From: Azolla pinnata
Lineage: Eukaryota > Streptophyta > Polypodiopsida > Salviniales > Salviniaceae
Direction: 5' to 3'
DNA length: 64,000 nt
Assembly: GCA_037176905.1 (NCBI GenBank)
Contig: JBBBWG010005780.1
Location: 1 to 64,000 of the forward strand
The translations under genes were made by a program, and so were the position numbers. The notes beneath the pieces are model-generated. The model saw only the letters and a list, made by a program, of their open reading frames with translations. It was not told the origin of the DNA and searched no databases. Numbering within the stretch: the stretch's first letter is position 1; every line of letters starts with the position of its first letter. Of this stretch, positions 1 to 11,696 are shown one piece after another.

Positions 1-12
1 GTGGGTGTGTGA

Positions 13-15
<3 letters not shown>

Positions 16-86
<71 letters not shown>
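16..86. repeat. (CT)n microsatellite
   Basis: Nearly pure CT dinucleotide run, interrupted once by CG at about 51-52. It is a simple repeat; any open frame through it is low complexity. Confidence 0.95.
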
Positions 87-88
<2 letters not shown>

Positions 89-337
89 GCGTATGTGTGA
101 AGCTTACTTACCTCCTCATAGCTTGCCGCGCTCCCTTGAACTCAGAGACGAGATCTCCACTTTTTCTTCCTTCCTTTCAGCAGCCGCTCTGGCTTGATTG
201 CCCCTATCTCCCTCTGTCTCTGTCTCTGCCTCTCTCTTTCTTTCTCTCTTCTCTTCTCTTTCTCTCTGTCTGTCCCTCTCTCAACCACAACACCAGCAGC
301 AAGCACCTGCTTTTGCAACTGTGCAACAAGCAAAAAA

Positions 338-459
338 GCTATGGAGAAAGGAAGCAAAACAGGGATCGCCCAACACACGCTATGGAGAAAGGAAAGCAAA
401 AACAGGGATCGCCCAACACACGCTATGGAGAAAGGAAAGCAAAAACAGGGATCGCCCAC
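338..459 (+). repeat. Triplicated ~42-bp unit
   Basis: Three head-to-tail copies begin with GCTATGGAGAAAGG at 338, 379 and 422. Copies two and three are almost identical and copy one differs by small deletions. A decayed fourth start is visible near 504. No function is evident. Confidence 0.9.
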
Positions 460-1052
460 ATGCATTAACACCTTGCTCTTGCTTTTGTGCTTTTGTGCAA
501 GCTAAGCTATGGAGGATTGAAAGCCAAGAATGGATGGAGACCCAAGACTCATTCTTTCGGGCTTCCGACGATCAGACCCAAGTCCATGAGATCTGCACCC
601 CAATTTGCGGATCCGATCGATCGGGATCTTGCTCCAGAAACCCACAAGATCATGCTCCCCGAATCGATCGAGATAACATGATTTGGGTCGGAGAAGAGAG
701 TAGGTGAACCGTAGCTGGCTTGCTTCGGCGGTGCCAATGTGCTCTCCGCTCTGTGAAAAAAGCCCAGTTGAAAACTTGTCTGTGAAGTCTGATGGAATCG
801 TTTCGTTCCAGTTCGCAGATCAGACAGAGCTCTCCCTAACATAACAAACAACACGACCTATCCCGATGCGAAGGGTTCGATCCCTCTCTTTCTCTACTAT
901 ACCATCATCATAATCATCATCATGATGATCATCACCATCATGACCATCATCACCATCATCATCATCAGCAACCAACAATCATTTGTTGATGCTCTAAATG
1001 GGCATTTCTGTAATTTCCATTTCCAGCGGGGTGACGGAAAGAGAAAGGCAGA

Positions 1053-1120
<68 letters not shown>

Positions 1121-1540
1121 GAGAGTCAGAGACAGCGAGGCCCGTCTTCTCAAGCAAGCTCCTCCATAGCCGATCGAGCACACACGGAGAGCACTGCCCA
1201 TCACCTCCTATCAAAGATCAAGACATATATATATGTATATATATATACAGAAAAGCAGCAGAAGCAGAAGATTCCTCCCGAAATCGCAGATCAAAGGTAC
1301 ATATATATATACATACACACATTGAAGGAGGAGGAGGAGGAGGAGGAGGAGGAGGAAGAAGAAGAAGAAGAAGAAGATCTTCTTCCAGTAGAAGAAGTTG
1401 CTGTTGTAATATATAGCCAGAAGAAGGAGAAGGAGACGAAGAGTCTTTTCCCAAGATCGCCCATCAAACGATCTCTATATATACATCCAAGAAGTTGGAA
1501 GAAGAATTCAGAATCTGCATAGTGTTCAGATCCCGGATCC

Positions 1541-3220
1541 ATGGCAGGCTCGCGTGGCACAGCAGCCACGTTCCCTGATTTCGGCCAGAATGCGGATTAT
1601 GTGTTCAAGATCGTCCTCATCGGCGATTCCGGCGTCGGGAAATCGCAGCTTCTCAACCGATTCTCTCGCAACGACTTCAACCTCGACTCCAAGGCGACAG
1701 TCGGCGTCGAATTCCAGACCAGAACCATCAGCATCGACCAGAAAACCATCAAAGCTCAGATTTGGGACACAGCCGGCCAAGAAAGGTATGCTTTATTCCA
1801 AGGCTTCTTCTTTTGCTCCTTGATTTGGATTCTTAGGGTTCTTTGTATTTCCTACATGTGCTTATTTAGGCTTTTTTTTCCCCCATGTGTGTAACTTGAA
1901 ATATTTCAAGGGTTCTTGCTTCCTTGCTTTCCATGCATGAGCTTACTTGGGTTTTTTTCGTTTCCATGTATGTGCTTGTTTTTAGGGTTTCTTGTTTCCG
2001 TGTATTGTCAGAAGCGTTTCATTTCAGCCTAACAGCAATTTAGGTCATGTTTTAATGCGAATTTGGCGCCTAATGTTCATTCTGTTCAAGGGCATTTTCC
2101 ATCTAAATCCTCAAATGTAGGGCATGTCATGTGATTAAAATGAAAGGTAGCTAGTATCCCAGGTCCATGGGGGTGAATGCCCTTATTCCAAATCTGCATT
2201 GTATATTAAGAACCCGATACGGGGGCTCTATGTCAATGGTTGGTAATGCCCTCAACCTGATCTGCATTCTATTTTAAAAACTCATTATTTGAGATATACC
2301 CAATCACATACAGCAAATTCATAGCTAGTCTTCTCCTGTTTGTTCTTGAGGGACATGCTCCTATTTTACCCCAATGATTAGCCGAATATTGGATAGAAAA
2401 CCATATCTGCATAAAAGTTTCAGCTTTCCCTGTTTTGATGGGCGTTAGGTTTAATACTTGAGTCGAGGTGTGAATCCAGAAGAATTATATATCCATCACA
2501 AGTGGCATAGACAAACTAGCCATTATTTCCATGGATGGGCATTTGGTTTGAAAAGCAAAATACACATTGTGAATGCAAGGAGGAAGTGGGGATTAAGCGA
2601 GAGTAACACCTCATTTCTCTGGGCATTGGATTCAATCTACCCTATACTGCAAAGAACAGATGCTTTCGATTGAGAAGTTAACCGTGCTAGAGATAAGCCT
2701 ATAAGCTCTTCTTGGGTTAAAGCAAATGATATGGTACAGGTTTCTGATGCCCATACCTTTTTTATGCAATAGATATAGAGCTGTGACTAGTGCCTACTAT
2801 AGAGGAGCATTGGGAGCGATGCTAATTTATGATATTACGAGGAGACAGACATTCGAACACATTCCTCTTTGGCTCGAAGAGCTTCGAAAGCATACCGACA
2901 GCAACATCATTGTTATGCTTATAGGTAACAAGTCTGACTTAGAGTCTCGGAGAGCGGTTGAAACCGAAGATGCGAAAGAATATGCAGAGAAGGAAAAGCT
3001 CTTCTTTCTCGAGACATCAGCGCTGAACACCTCGAATGTAGAGAATGCATTTCTAAAAGTGCTGGATGATATCTACACGATCGTCAGTGTGAAATCTCTC
3101 ACTTCAAATCAGGGACGAGCAACTGCTGCTACTACTACTACCACCACTAGTACATCCTTGTTAAGTGGTGTGAAGATTGCGGTGGGTCAGGTTGGAACTA
3201 CGAGAGGTTGTTGTACATAA
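1541..3220 (+). CDS. RABA4: Rab GTPase, RABA4 (Rab11) subclass
   Basis: Small GTPase of the plant RabA/Rab11 group. These act in traffic between trans-Golgi/recycling endosome and plasma membrane; RABA4 members serve polarised growth such as root hairs (family knowledge). Exons are 1541-1785 and 2773-3220 with a GT...AG intron, giving 230 aa. Visible motifs: P-loop GDSGVGKS (28-35), switch I Thr53, WDTAGQE (75-81), NKSD (134-137), ETSA (162-165) and a C-terminal pair Cys228-Cys229 for double prenylation. The block [19 protein letters not shown] is close to Arabidopsis RABA4 as I recall it. The intron splits the Arg codon after WDTAGQE. The start is the first ATG before the conserved core. A threonine/serine-rich hypervariable tail precedes the cysteines. 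Subclass within RabA is the less certain part. Confidence 0.93.
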
Positions 3221-3231
3221 TTTCTTCTATA

Positions 3232-3365
3232 AATAAAGCTCAACTGCCATGCATGTAACAATAAAACGGTATTGTATACTTACAAAGAGATTGGAACTGC
3301 ATTGAAGTATGGCTCTGTATAATGCTCATTTTGCAAAGCAATAAAAGTGTTGTTATTACAATAAA
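3232..3365 (+). promoter_or_regulatory. Cluster of poly(A) signals after RABA4
   Basis: Four AATAAA hexamers lie downstream of the stop, at 3232-3237, 3260-3265, 3340-3345 and 3360-3365. The first is only 12 nt past the stop, so the later ones are likelier to set the 3' end. Alternative polyadenylation is possible. Confidence 0.5.
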
Positions 3366-4649
3366 ATCCATGTAACTCTCGATAGTGTCTTCTCATATGC
3401 TTCGATAACAGAGTAATGAAGCATATAATGTTATGGATGGATATGTACGGTTGCTTGATATTGTCAGCGGGTAATTTTCTTTATTTTTTGATATCCTTTT
3501 GTGAAATGGTGTGCTTGAATCCATTGCAAAACTCGATTTAAAGGTATGACAAGATCTTGTAATTCTTTCATCCAATATTGAAGTAGATATGGTGATCAAA
3601 TCCAAATAATTTGGTGGTAACCCAAAACCACCGTCAAACTCTTCATATCTCATGGTGTTCGAATCGTAGATCTTCTGAAGAACCCACTATTGAAATATGC
3701 ATGCTCTATCGCTTGGTTTTTGAGAGAATCCATGATTAAGTACTTATATCATTATCTACTCATTGATCTTTGAGGGTAAAAGCACCTAGTCTCATTCTCT
3801 ACTCTCTGAACCTTTCAGAGAACCCCCACTATGTTGGTGCTCTATTAAAAGCTAAATTTATGCTGGCCATATAGACGTAGATCATGTGCAAGTAATATCA
3901 CCATGCTTGATCTTGCAGACCAAGCAAAGATAAAATCCATCTAGTTTATGATATGTGTTGCCAGTCTAAGTATAACCTTGATGATGGTGATGATGATGAT
4001 GATGATGATGATGGCAATAGCTACTTGAGCTATGGATCTACATCTCACTTAAGCTACATCAGACAGTTTTAGTAATGGCAAGTGATGGTATAGATTTTAG
4101 TGACTTGATTAAGGAAATCTTGGACTTATAACATTTTGGGAACGGTGGCACTGTCCAATTCAAATATACTGAGCATAAGACTTGAGAAAAAACCCCAACT
4201 CTGATTTAACAAAAGCAAACTTCTTATCACTATATAAAAAATAAGCCTATGAATGAAGAAGTACATCCAATGGCTGCAGGATCGAACGGGAGGAAACTTC
4301 CATCTGGTTGCAAGGCATACTCCCATTTAATGTAATTATATCTTTCAAGTTATTTTCTAGAGTAAAACTCCTCGCATTTTCAGTACAACACAACCGAATA
4401 TAGGTCTCTCAACATATGGGAGGGCATTGAGCAGCCCGCAGCCAAAATCGGTGGAAGACCACAATATTTCTTTCTCGATCTTTTGCTCACTATAATGATG
4501 ATTTTAGCAAGAGTGGCACCGCTGATGGATCGATATATCCAGAGACATTCCATGCTCCATAATCAGTTAATATTGGTGAGAGTGAGCAGCAAACATAACC
4601 GATCCATTGAAAAATGATTTACACCTTGCATTGCAAATATATATTCCGT
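3366..4649. other. Intergenic DNA between convergent RABA4 and PAM16
   Basis: The two genes converge here. I see no coding exon or structured RNA. The only notable feature is a (GAT)n microsatellite at about 3978-4015. The PAM16 3' UTR must lie in the upper part. Confidence 0.5.
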
Positions 4650-7588
4650 TTAGACACTATCTGTCCTATCAGTTTTCATCTGCCGTTCCAAACACTCCTT
4701 TGCCCTTTGAACCTTTGACTGCAGATAAAAACTGCCGGATTCTGCATTCTTTTCAAAAAGTCTTTCATATTTCTGTAGACAAAATGTACCACATAAGACA
4801 TCATAGTTTTTTCTTTTAATAAAATTTCATAGCAACGACCAAACTGCATGAAATAGTTGTATCAAATTAATAAAATTTTACAAGAAAACAAAAACATGCT
4901 GAACACACTAACAGTAAAAAAAAAGCTATTTTATGTATTATGATCGAAACAAATTGCACCAATTATACAAGTTGCTACTAAGGAAGCTGGAGTACCAAAG
5001 TAAATAAACAGAACGGCAAAAAGACTAACCTCTAACATCTCTTCAACTGAAGTTTTCTCAGTTATGCCTAGCACCATTCTTGCCTCACTTTCTGTCATTG
5101 CACTTGACCTAGAAACGACATTGCGCACTGCATCTTGTGCTCCACCAGACTTTGAGGCATCTGAAACAAAAGCAGTTCATACACTTCATAAACAGGTTCA
5201 AAATTTTGCACATTGGCCATTTTGTCATGAAATTTTTGGATTCTTGAATTTATGGTTTATGCTGAAAATCAGATAGTACAGAGAATAGGTGTGTTACGTT
5301 AAGCATCCAATTTCAATTTTATCTGATTTTTTCTGAAAAGGTTAGAAAGTCCTATGTATTTTCGTACATCAAAAGGATAAAAAACAATTGAATGATTTTA
5401 GATTCATATGCCCCATGGTAGGCAAAAACATTCATACTTACTTACTAAAGCCTGCCGATAGGCTTGTGAAGCAGCTCTTAGTAGAACACCAGATCCCAGA
5501 ATCACTAGATTTGCAATGATTTTGCCAGCCTGCATCATCATGTAATGAGTAAGTGTGTTCTTGTTCTCCCTCTCTCTCTCTCAATGTGATTTCATCTCTC
5601 ATTGTACTCTCATTATGGATTGGACACACACACAATTTTACGTTTTTGTCTCGTAGGCCATGTTATAAGAAGACTATCTTCCTTCTCTTTCTTACAAGGC
5701 CTCTTTCCCAGTGGTAAGCCATCTTTTACCAGGCCATGCAGTTCGGTTCGACTTCTCCAATCATACTCTATAACATCCCATCACAGGAAGTTAGAGTTAC
5801 ACTTAAGACTGCTCTACCCTAGAAAATCTTAATAGCAGAGGTAATAGAAAATCTAGAAAGTCTATCTTAGTGGTGAGACATGCTTATTTATTTGTATTCA
5901 ATTCCCACTAATTTACTAATCATGCTGCTGTGAATTGCCTGTATATTCTTGGTTTACCAGATACTATCACTTAAACACTATGCCACATTCAATGTACATA
6001 TGCCAGTGAGTAGTGGAACATAGGAATGTGAAGGAAAAGTGGCTGAAGAAAAAGATAATTTAATAATTCCAAACAAAGATGTAAAACTGATTGATGGATG
6101 AGGCCAACAATATCAATGGAGTTTACGCTAAGACCTATACAGATTTTCTTTCTCTGGCTAATAAGTAAACCAGGATTTAAAGGAAAGTAAAAGAGGAACT
6201 TTACACGAAACAACTACCTTTTCATTGAAACAAAAAACAGAAACAGAAACAGAATAGCAGAGGTAGAGACAGAAACAAGTAAACTCTTAAGCTTATATAC
6301 TCAAAAAACAAAAAACCCGGATCCCAAACTGTGTGTCCAACTACCGAAACGTTCGTTCATCTGATTACAACTTTTTTAAGGCATGGCATGGGAGAAGAAA
6401 AGCACAGTTAGCTTCCCCATACATAAGCTGAACAGCCAGGAATACCTGTAATATAGGGCACAGCACTTCTATGCCAATCAAACCTAGGATATGGTATGAA
6501 AAAGTTAAGCAATTACTCTTCTCAACATCACAAATTAAGGTTGTTGGTGTCAATGACAGAAAATTGAAAGGCCTAGCTAGAGCAATTCCCATTCTCCCAC
6601 TCTGCCCTAACCAAGAGCTCGACGATAACAAGTACCTCCTACAATATCAGATATGTTCCACCATTGGGAAACATTTTCAAAATACGCTTAAACAACTTAA
6701 CGCTACCATACATGTTTCCCTTACTTGAACTAGAAAGGAACTGTAAGAGAAAACAGAAAAAACAAGGTATAGCCTTTCATCATTTCAATGCTCCCTAGCA
6801 GCTAGAATCTGAACTCATTACTCGACACACACACCATACACTGTACGTACTACGCAATGTATATAGAAGGAGCATTTCCCATCCCTCATACATACACTCT
6901 TATTTAGTGATAAATCACATTAAGAAGATTAGCTTCCATACTTCCACATGGATATATGGGTTTGTGTATCTGTGATATTGTGTTTGTATTTATGCATATA
7001 CATATGCATACATTTGCGAATTCCTTTATATTCACATATACAGTTTATTTGCTTATGGTTGTATCTTAGTAAAAGGAGTTAGTTCATCTCTAGAATTTCT
7101 GCCTATCTACACTCTTCTTCATTCCATACAAACATTTTAAGGAGTGCGGCTTACGTATTTTTACATGTAACCATCGTGTATTCATGGGTTTCGTACCTAT
7201 GCATGAATGCATACAAACATAAAAAACAGAATACCTACATATAGACAGATTCAATGAACCGTATCTGATATTCTTCTTTTCACAATCGTGCAAGTCGGAG
7301 CTTCAGTAATGATAATACCATCGGATTCAAGACACCTATGACAGAGGCCGCTTACTACATGATGCACAGATTCCATAAGGCTGGAGAGCAATACCAAAAT
7401 GATGCACAGATTCATATCTGGAATCCGAACACTCGTTTGACACAAACACTGTGAAGCAAGAAAGCGACGTCCTGGAATACAAGTATTTTCGCCAAACACA
7501 TGCAGAATGCAAAGAAAGGCTAAGGGGTCCGAGAGGTAGAAAACCCCAAAAAACCAGAAAAACGGAGGGAATTGGGGTGACATACCAT
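4650..7588 (-). CDS. PAM16: PAM16/TIM16, mitochondrial import motor subunit
   Basis: J-like subunit of the inner-membrane presequence translocase motor, which holds PAM18 at TIM23 and restrains mtHsp70 stimulation (family knowledge; Arabidopsis MUSE5). Exons, read on the minus strand: 7588-7586 (the ATG alone), 5529-5442, 5160-5030, 4772-4650; total 345 nt, 114 aa, against about 116 in Arabidopsis. Visible: N-terminal hydrophobic AGKIIANLVILGSGVLLRAA, then SQAYRQAL, then the J-like domain with MTESEARMVLGITEKTSVEE and KYERLFEKNAESGSFYLQSK. It lacks the HPD tripeptide, as PAM16 should. Frames close at all three junctions. The 2-kb first intron separates the start codon from the rest. The ATG-only exon is the least certain part, but it sits directly on a GTATGT donor. 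Confidence 0.92.
5640..5960 (+). mobile_element. Possible tRNA-derived SINE pair in PAM16 intron 1
   Basis: Two tRNA-like pol III promoter pairs lie in the same orientation. The first has an A-box-like TTTCCCAGTGG at 5704-5714 and a B-box-like GGTTCGACTTC at 5745-5755. The second has TATCTTAGTGG at 5863-5873 and GTATTCAATTCCC at 5894-5906. Neither folds into a full tRNA. This fits tRNA-derived SINE heads inserted in the intron. The limits given are approximate and no target-site duplication was resolved. Confidence 0.35.
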
Positions 7589-7812
7589 GGATGCAGGGGC
7601 GGAGGGAGGAGGGAACCGAAGCTTTGCAGGGGCACACAGCCCTTCGTGCTTCTGGATTTGGCTTTCTTCTTCTAGATGTTAGCAGTTGAGATTTGCTTGG
7701 ATGTTGGCTTCTCTGCTGCTGCTGCTGCTGTTTAATCCTATGGCGAAACTGTCCTCTTCTGCTTTCTGCTTTCTGCTTCGTCTGCTTCGGTCTACTGCTT
7801 TCTGCTTCTGCG

Positions 7813-7901
7813 TTCTTCTTCTTCTTCTTCTTCTTCTTCTTCTTCTTCTTCCTTTTCTTCTTCTTCTTCTTCTTCTTCTCCTTCTTCTTCTTCTTCTTCT
7901 T
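7813..7901. repeat. (TTC)n microsatellite
   Basis: Long, slightly interrupted TTC run about 230-310 bp upstream of the PAM16 start codon; on the PAM16 strand it is (GAA)n. Confidence 0.95.
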
Positions 7902-7908
7902 TTGCTAG

Positions 7909-7940
7909 TTTAGGGTTTAGGGCTTAGGATTTAGGGTTTA
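7909..7940. promoter_or_regulatory. Telomere-like TTTAGGG tract / telo-box
   Basis: Four or five degenerate units of the plant telomere repeat TTTAGGG. On the PAM16 strand they read as AAACCCTAA-type telo-boxes about 320 bp upstream of the start codon. Telo-boxes are known promoter elements of growth-related plant genes. It may equally be an interstitial telomeric relic, since it abuts two other tandem repeats. Confidence 0.5.
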
Positions 7941-8200
7941 AGCATTAGCATTTGATTAGCATATAAAAACATGATGCTAATGACAAGATTAACAACATTA
8001 GCATTGATTAGCATATTAAACATGATCCTAATTGCAAGATTAAGAACATTAGCAATGATTAGCATATTAAACATGATGCTAATTACAAGATTAACAAACA
8101 TTAGTAGTGATTAGCATATTAAACATGATGCTAATGACAAGATTAACAAACATTAGCATTGATTAGCATATTAAACATGATGCTAATGACAAGATTAATA
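7941..8200. repeat. ~52-bp AT-rich minisatellite, five copies
   Basis: Five head-to-tail units each carry GATTAGCATATTAAACATGA, then TGCTAAT and AAGATTAACAA. Copies differ by point changes and 1-3 bp indels. AT-rich and noncoding. Confidence 0.93.
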
Positions 8201-9378
8201 ACATCATTAACAAGTGGTTGTGTTTGTGTTAGGGTCCAAACACCATCATGATAGGTCAACAATTTTGAACCCTAAACCGAAGTGTCTGACAGCAGAGGAA
8301 ACACCATTCAAAAAAGCATCGGACAAATCATTTCTGATCGAGGCATTGCACTGATGTTGGCTTCTCGACGCGAACAACGAGAGATACTGCTGTTATTGAT
8401 ACGAAATCAGACTTGTATTCTCCAACCACTCCAGATTTCTTCTAAGATGGTTCACTTTCGCTTGATCTCAAAGCACTCTAAATGTCTAAAGCTAGTTCTT
8501 CCCATTTTGCACCACTTGCTTGCTACACGAGCCCGTGCAGTACTAGATGATTTACAATCTAACGAGACCTTACAAAGGGCTACACACTATGGTGCTCGCA
8601 TCTCACAAAAGCATGAAATTCAATGTACATCGAGTCCGGTTGCAGAACACCTCTTATTTACCTAGGTTTCGAAGAAACATGCCCAATCACAATAGTAGTA
8701 CTTGCTTCACAAATAATCGAAGAATAACCCTCTTCCAATGGTGTAACAAGGGAGGGGTTGGAGATATTCTCATCTCTTTTGAATGATTCTTTACACCCTC
8801 TCATGTTTCATGCATGATATAAATGGAAAAATCTACAATTGAAGAAGATTATCTAGATATGAAACAAAATATGCTGACCAACAAGTAAATAAACATCACA
8901 ATAGCCATCTCTAATGCCAGATTACATTATTGTACACCATCCTCAGGGGGTTGTTTCTATAACATTACATGTATCTTCCCAGGTTGTTCCTATTAACATA
9001 TGCACATTTAAATCTCATTACTAAGACGTTTCGGAAGGTTTATACCAGAAGGTTGCTACTACCTTCATTATTTTGACTTCTTTTACAATCAAGGAGCTGA
9101 CTATGCAAAATACCATCGGAAAAGGGGAGGCAGACAGAACGATGGGAACTGAATGAAGAATGTCCCATTGAGAGCAATAAGTTAAAATAATGCTTGATTC
9201 ACGTGTCACAAACTTGAAGAGCAGTATTAACGTGTAAGTAGCAATCGAGCTATACACTAGAAAGCATAACTAGCAAACTTTGAAAGTAGAACGATCCTAT
9301 TGACCAGGAAATCGTAGATAGCTGAACAGCACCACATCAGGATTCCCATGAATCAATAAATTTTGGCCCATGGCAAAT

Positions 9379-9384
9379 TTTATT
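9379..9384 (-). promoter_or_regulatory. Candidate poly(A) signal of NDUFS4
   Basis: AATAAA on the minus strand, 30 nt beyond the NDUFS4 stop codon. Confidence 0.45.
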
Positions 9385-9413
9385 TTGTGTACACAATTCC
9401 CCAACTTTGTATC

Positions 9414-11696
9414 TCAATTTTGATCCGGTTGTGGTGGTCCCTTGTACTTAAAGTTGTCAGCATATGCTTTGGGCTGCGCAGCACAACAGATTATCAGAAA
9501 CATGGAAATACATCAACATGAGAAGAATCTCATCACAATCTCCAACAATTACACATAAACATCTGCTTAAGAATTCAAACATCTCCTTAGGTTCCACACA
9601 CCTTGATAATGGGCTTGTGTGGTTCTCTCACCTGCATAACCACATAACAGTAGCATAAACAAACTGTTAGATACAGTACAATACAAACACCTCTCCCTGA
9701 TCTAATAGACCAGTAACGTACGGAAGCAGAATCGTCAGCTTTCAACAACCACTGATTCATCTAGAGATGACAAGAAATGCTTGATTTCTTAACAAAAATT
9801 CATTTGTCCTTACACAGGGACTCAAATGTCCAATTAAACTAATAAAAATGACTAAGGCTATTTCTTAGTAATTTCTGCAAAAAATGCAGGTATAACAACC
9901 AACAGATGCTATTTACCGTGAATTGCCAACCATGCCTCTGGACAAAATCAATTGCTGCTTCCTTAGTATCAAAGACAAGAGTGTGGTCGCCCAAATTAGC
10001 ATAAGGATCTCCTGTTGATGTCCAACCCATCAAGGGATTTTCCCATCTATGAAATCAATTCACAACTTAACCATATCAAGTCAATAGACATTTGAGCAGC
10101 CCTTTCACAACTAATTATATCATGTCAGCAACAAACTGGGTGCAACAGCTCATACGTCACTACTACCATTTCAAACAATATTTACAGGCTTACCTAGAAC
10201 AAATGAAAATGCTACAACCAATACACACAATATAGGGAAACTAAAGCACAAGAACACAGAAAAAATTGAATGCAATCATTGGTATAGGAAAAATAAATTG
10301 CATGCAGAACGTACTTCTCTGTAGATACAAAATTGATTTTCCATTTTCCTGTATTTCCTGAACCTTGTTGTGATGCCGATCGAGATGGAGAATAAATAAC
10401 CACCTACACCAATGATAACAGCACCCAAATTTATGTCTTTCCAAAACACAGTAGTTTCTTCCCCAAAATTCGGCTTCAGAAGAAACAATAAAATATTGTG
10501 AATATTCCTCAAACTACTTTCTGGTGTCTAAAAATGCATAGTTAATGGATAGTCAAAACATGAGAACCGTACAGTAACTTAGATTAAATAGATGCAATGC
10601 TTGATTGAAACTTTGAAACTCTTTGAACCATTCATTTCCATTGTGATTATTAGATAGACATTTGCAGAGAACACTATGACCATGTTGGAAACCAGCAATG
10701 GAGACATATGCGAGTGAAGATGGTGGATGACTTTGCAAGAAATCATCTCTTGTGTTGTTGATCTGGGGACCTGCGACAAGTCTCCAGACTCCAATGTAAA
10801 ACATATACCCATATATTGGTACTAAAATGAAAACTAATAAATCCGTAAGTTCCCCACATGCTTTGGCAGTAACGTTGATGTATTATCACTTAAATGGGGT
10901 TGAAACCCCACATTCAGAAACCTAAGTTCATGGGAAAATATTTTGGATGCTTTTGGATGCTTGATTATTACAGAAATATGATTTTAGGGAGCTTAAAACC
11001 TCTACTTGGAAGTTGACGCTTTCCAATGTAGGTCATCATTTCGGCTTTTAAAAATTTTATGCTGTAAAGAATTTGTAAGTTTCTTTGGGTTAGGTTTCAG
11101 GATTCTTAGAAGTTGGAATTTAGATTTAGGGATTTCTTAGAAGCCTTGGTTTAGGTTCACCAGATTTCTTAAAATTTAGCATTTGCAGAATCGGTTGGTT
11201 TAGGTTTAACAGTTTCTTGGACAGTTTGGTAAAAAATTAGCATTTGTTGAATGGCTCGGTTTAATGATTTGTCAAACATCTTGGTTTAGGATTATAAACG
11301 GCTCAATTCATGTTCAACAATTTCTTAAACAGCTGACAGATTCCCCTTCTGAAGTCCTTCCTTTTTCTTTCGGGTCCATTAACCGTGTGCTCCTCGGCCT
11401 CCAGAGAATGATGTGAAAATACCATCACCATCACCATCACCACCACTACCACCATCACCCGCGTTGAATTTCTCTTTCAAAAACAGTTTTTTTTTTCCTT
11501 TTCTTTTTTTTTTCCTTGTTTCAGATATGGGGGAAGGGACACACACCTGGCGCTGGAGATGCTTCTCCGGGATGCCGGAAATCTGGCCGATCTCGCCAGG
11601 TTTAAGGGTGGAGGAAGCGTCTGAAGAGAGGGGTCGGCGCAGGAGAGAGGGAGAGGTGTGCGATCTCCACCAGCGCATCGTGGCGTGCCGAATCAT
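9414..11696 (-). CDS. NDUFS4: Complex I 18-kDa subunit NDUFS4 (FRO1-like)
   Basis: Accessory subunit of mitochondrial NADH:ubiquinone oxidoreductase that stabilises the N-module on the matrix arm (family knowledge; Arabidopsis FROSTBITE1). Exons on the minus strand: 11696-11547, 10403-10315, 10046-9917, 9631-9602, 9473-9414; 459 nt, 152 aa (Arabidopsis about 154). An Arg-rich, acid-free N-terminus (about residues 1-25) looks like a mitochondrial presequence. The conserved core includes [53 protein letters not shown] and [12 protein letters not shown], ending [14 protein letters not shown]. Exon 4 is only 30 nt. All junctions keep frame. Intron 1 (10404-11546) carries degenerate repeats around 11050-11340. 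PAM16 and this gene are adjacent, same-strand nuclear genes for mitochondrial proteins. Confidence 0.95.

Larger units (their letters stand above)
1..1540. other. Upstream region and probable 5' UTR of RABA4
   Basis: No coding exon is recognised here. The stretch holds a (CT)n tract at about 16-86, three tandem copies of a ~42-bp unit at 338-459, an (ATC)n tract at 903-964, a (GA)n tract at about 1056-1117 and a (GGA)n/(GAA)n tract at 1326-1375. The last two lie just before the RABA4 start codon and are probably promoter or 5' UTR; GA-rich tracts are common there in plants. No TATA box or transcription start could be fixed. Confidence 0.6.
7589..9378. other. Intergenic: PAM16 promoter side, satellites, NDUFS4 3' flank
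   Basis: Holds the (TTC)n tract, telomere-like tract and 52-bp minisatellite listed separately, then unique AT-rich DNA. A 127-codon open frame at 8282-8665 (+) shows no recognisable domain and I do not call it a gene. Confidence 0.5.

Noticed and set aside
9-471. Open frames through the CT/GA-rich upstream DNA on both strands
   Set aside because: They are translations of microsatellites and a 42-bp tandem repeat, with no domain and no splice logic.
4565-4590. miR156-like GAGAGTGAGC stretch
   Set aside because: Only about ten bases match and no complementary arm is found nearby.
8282-8665. 127-codon plus-strand frame
   Set aside because: No domain, no recognisable composition and no promoter or splice context.
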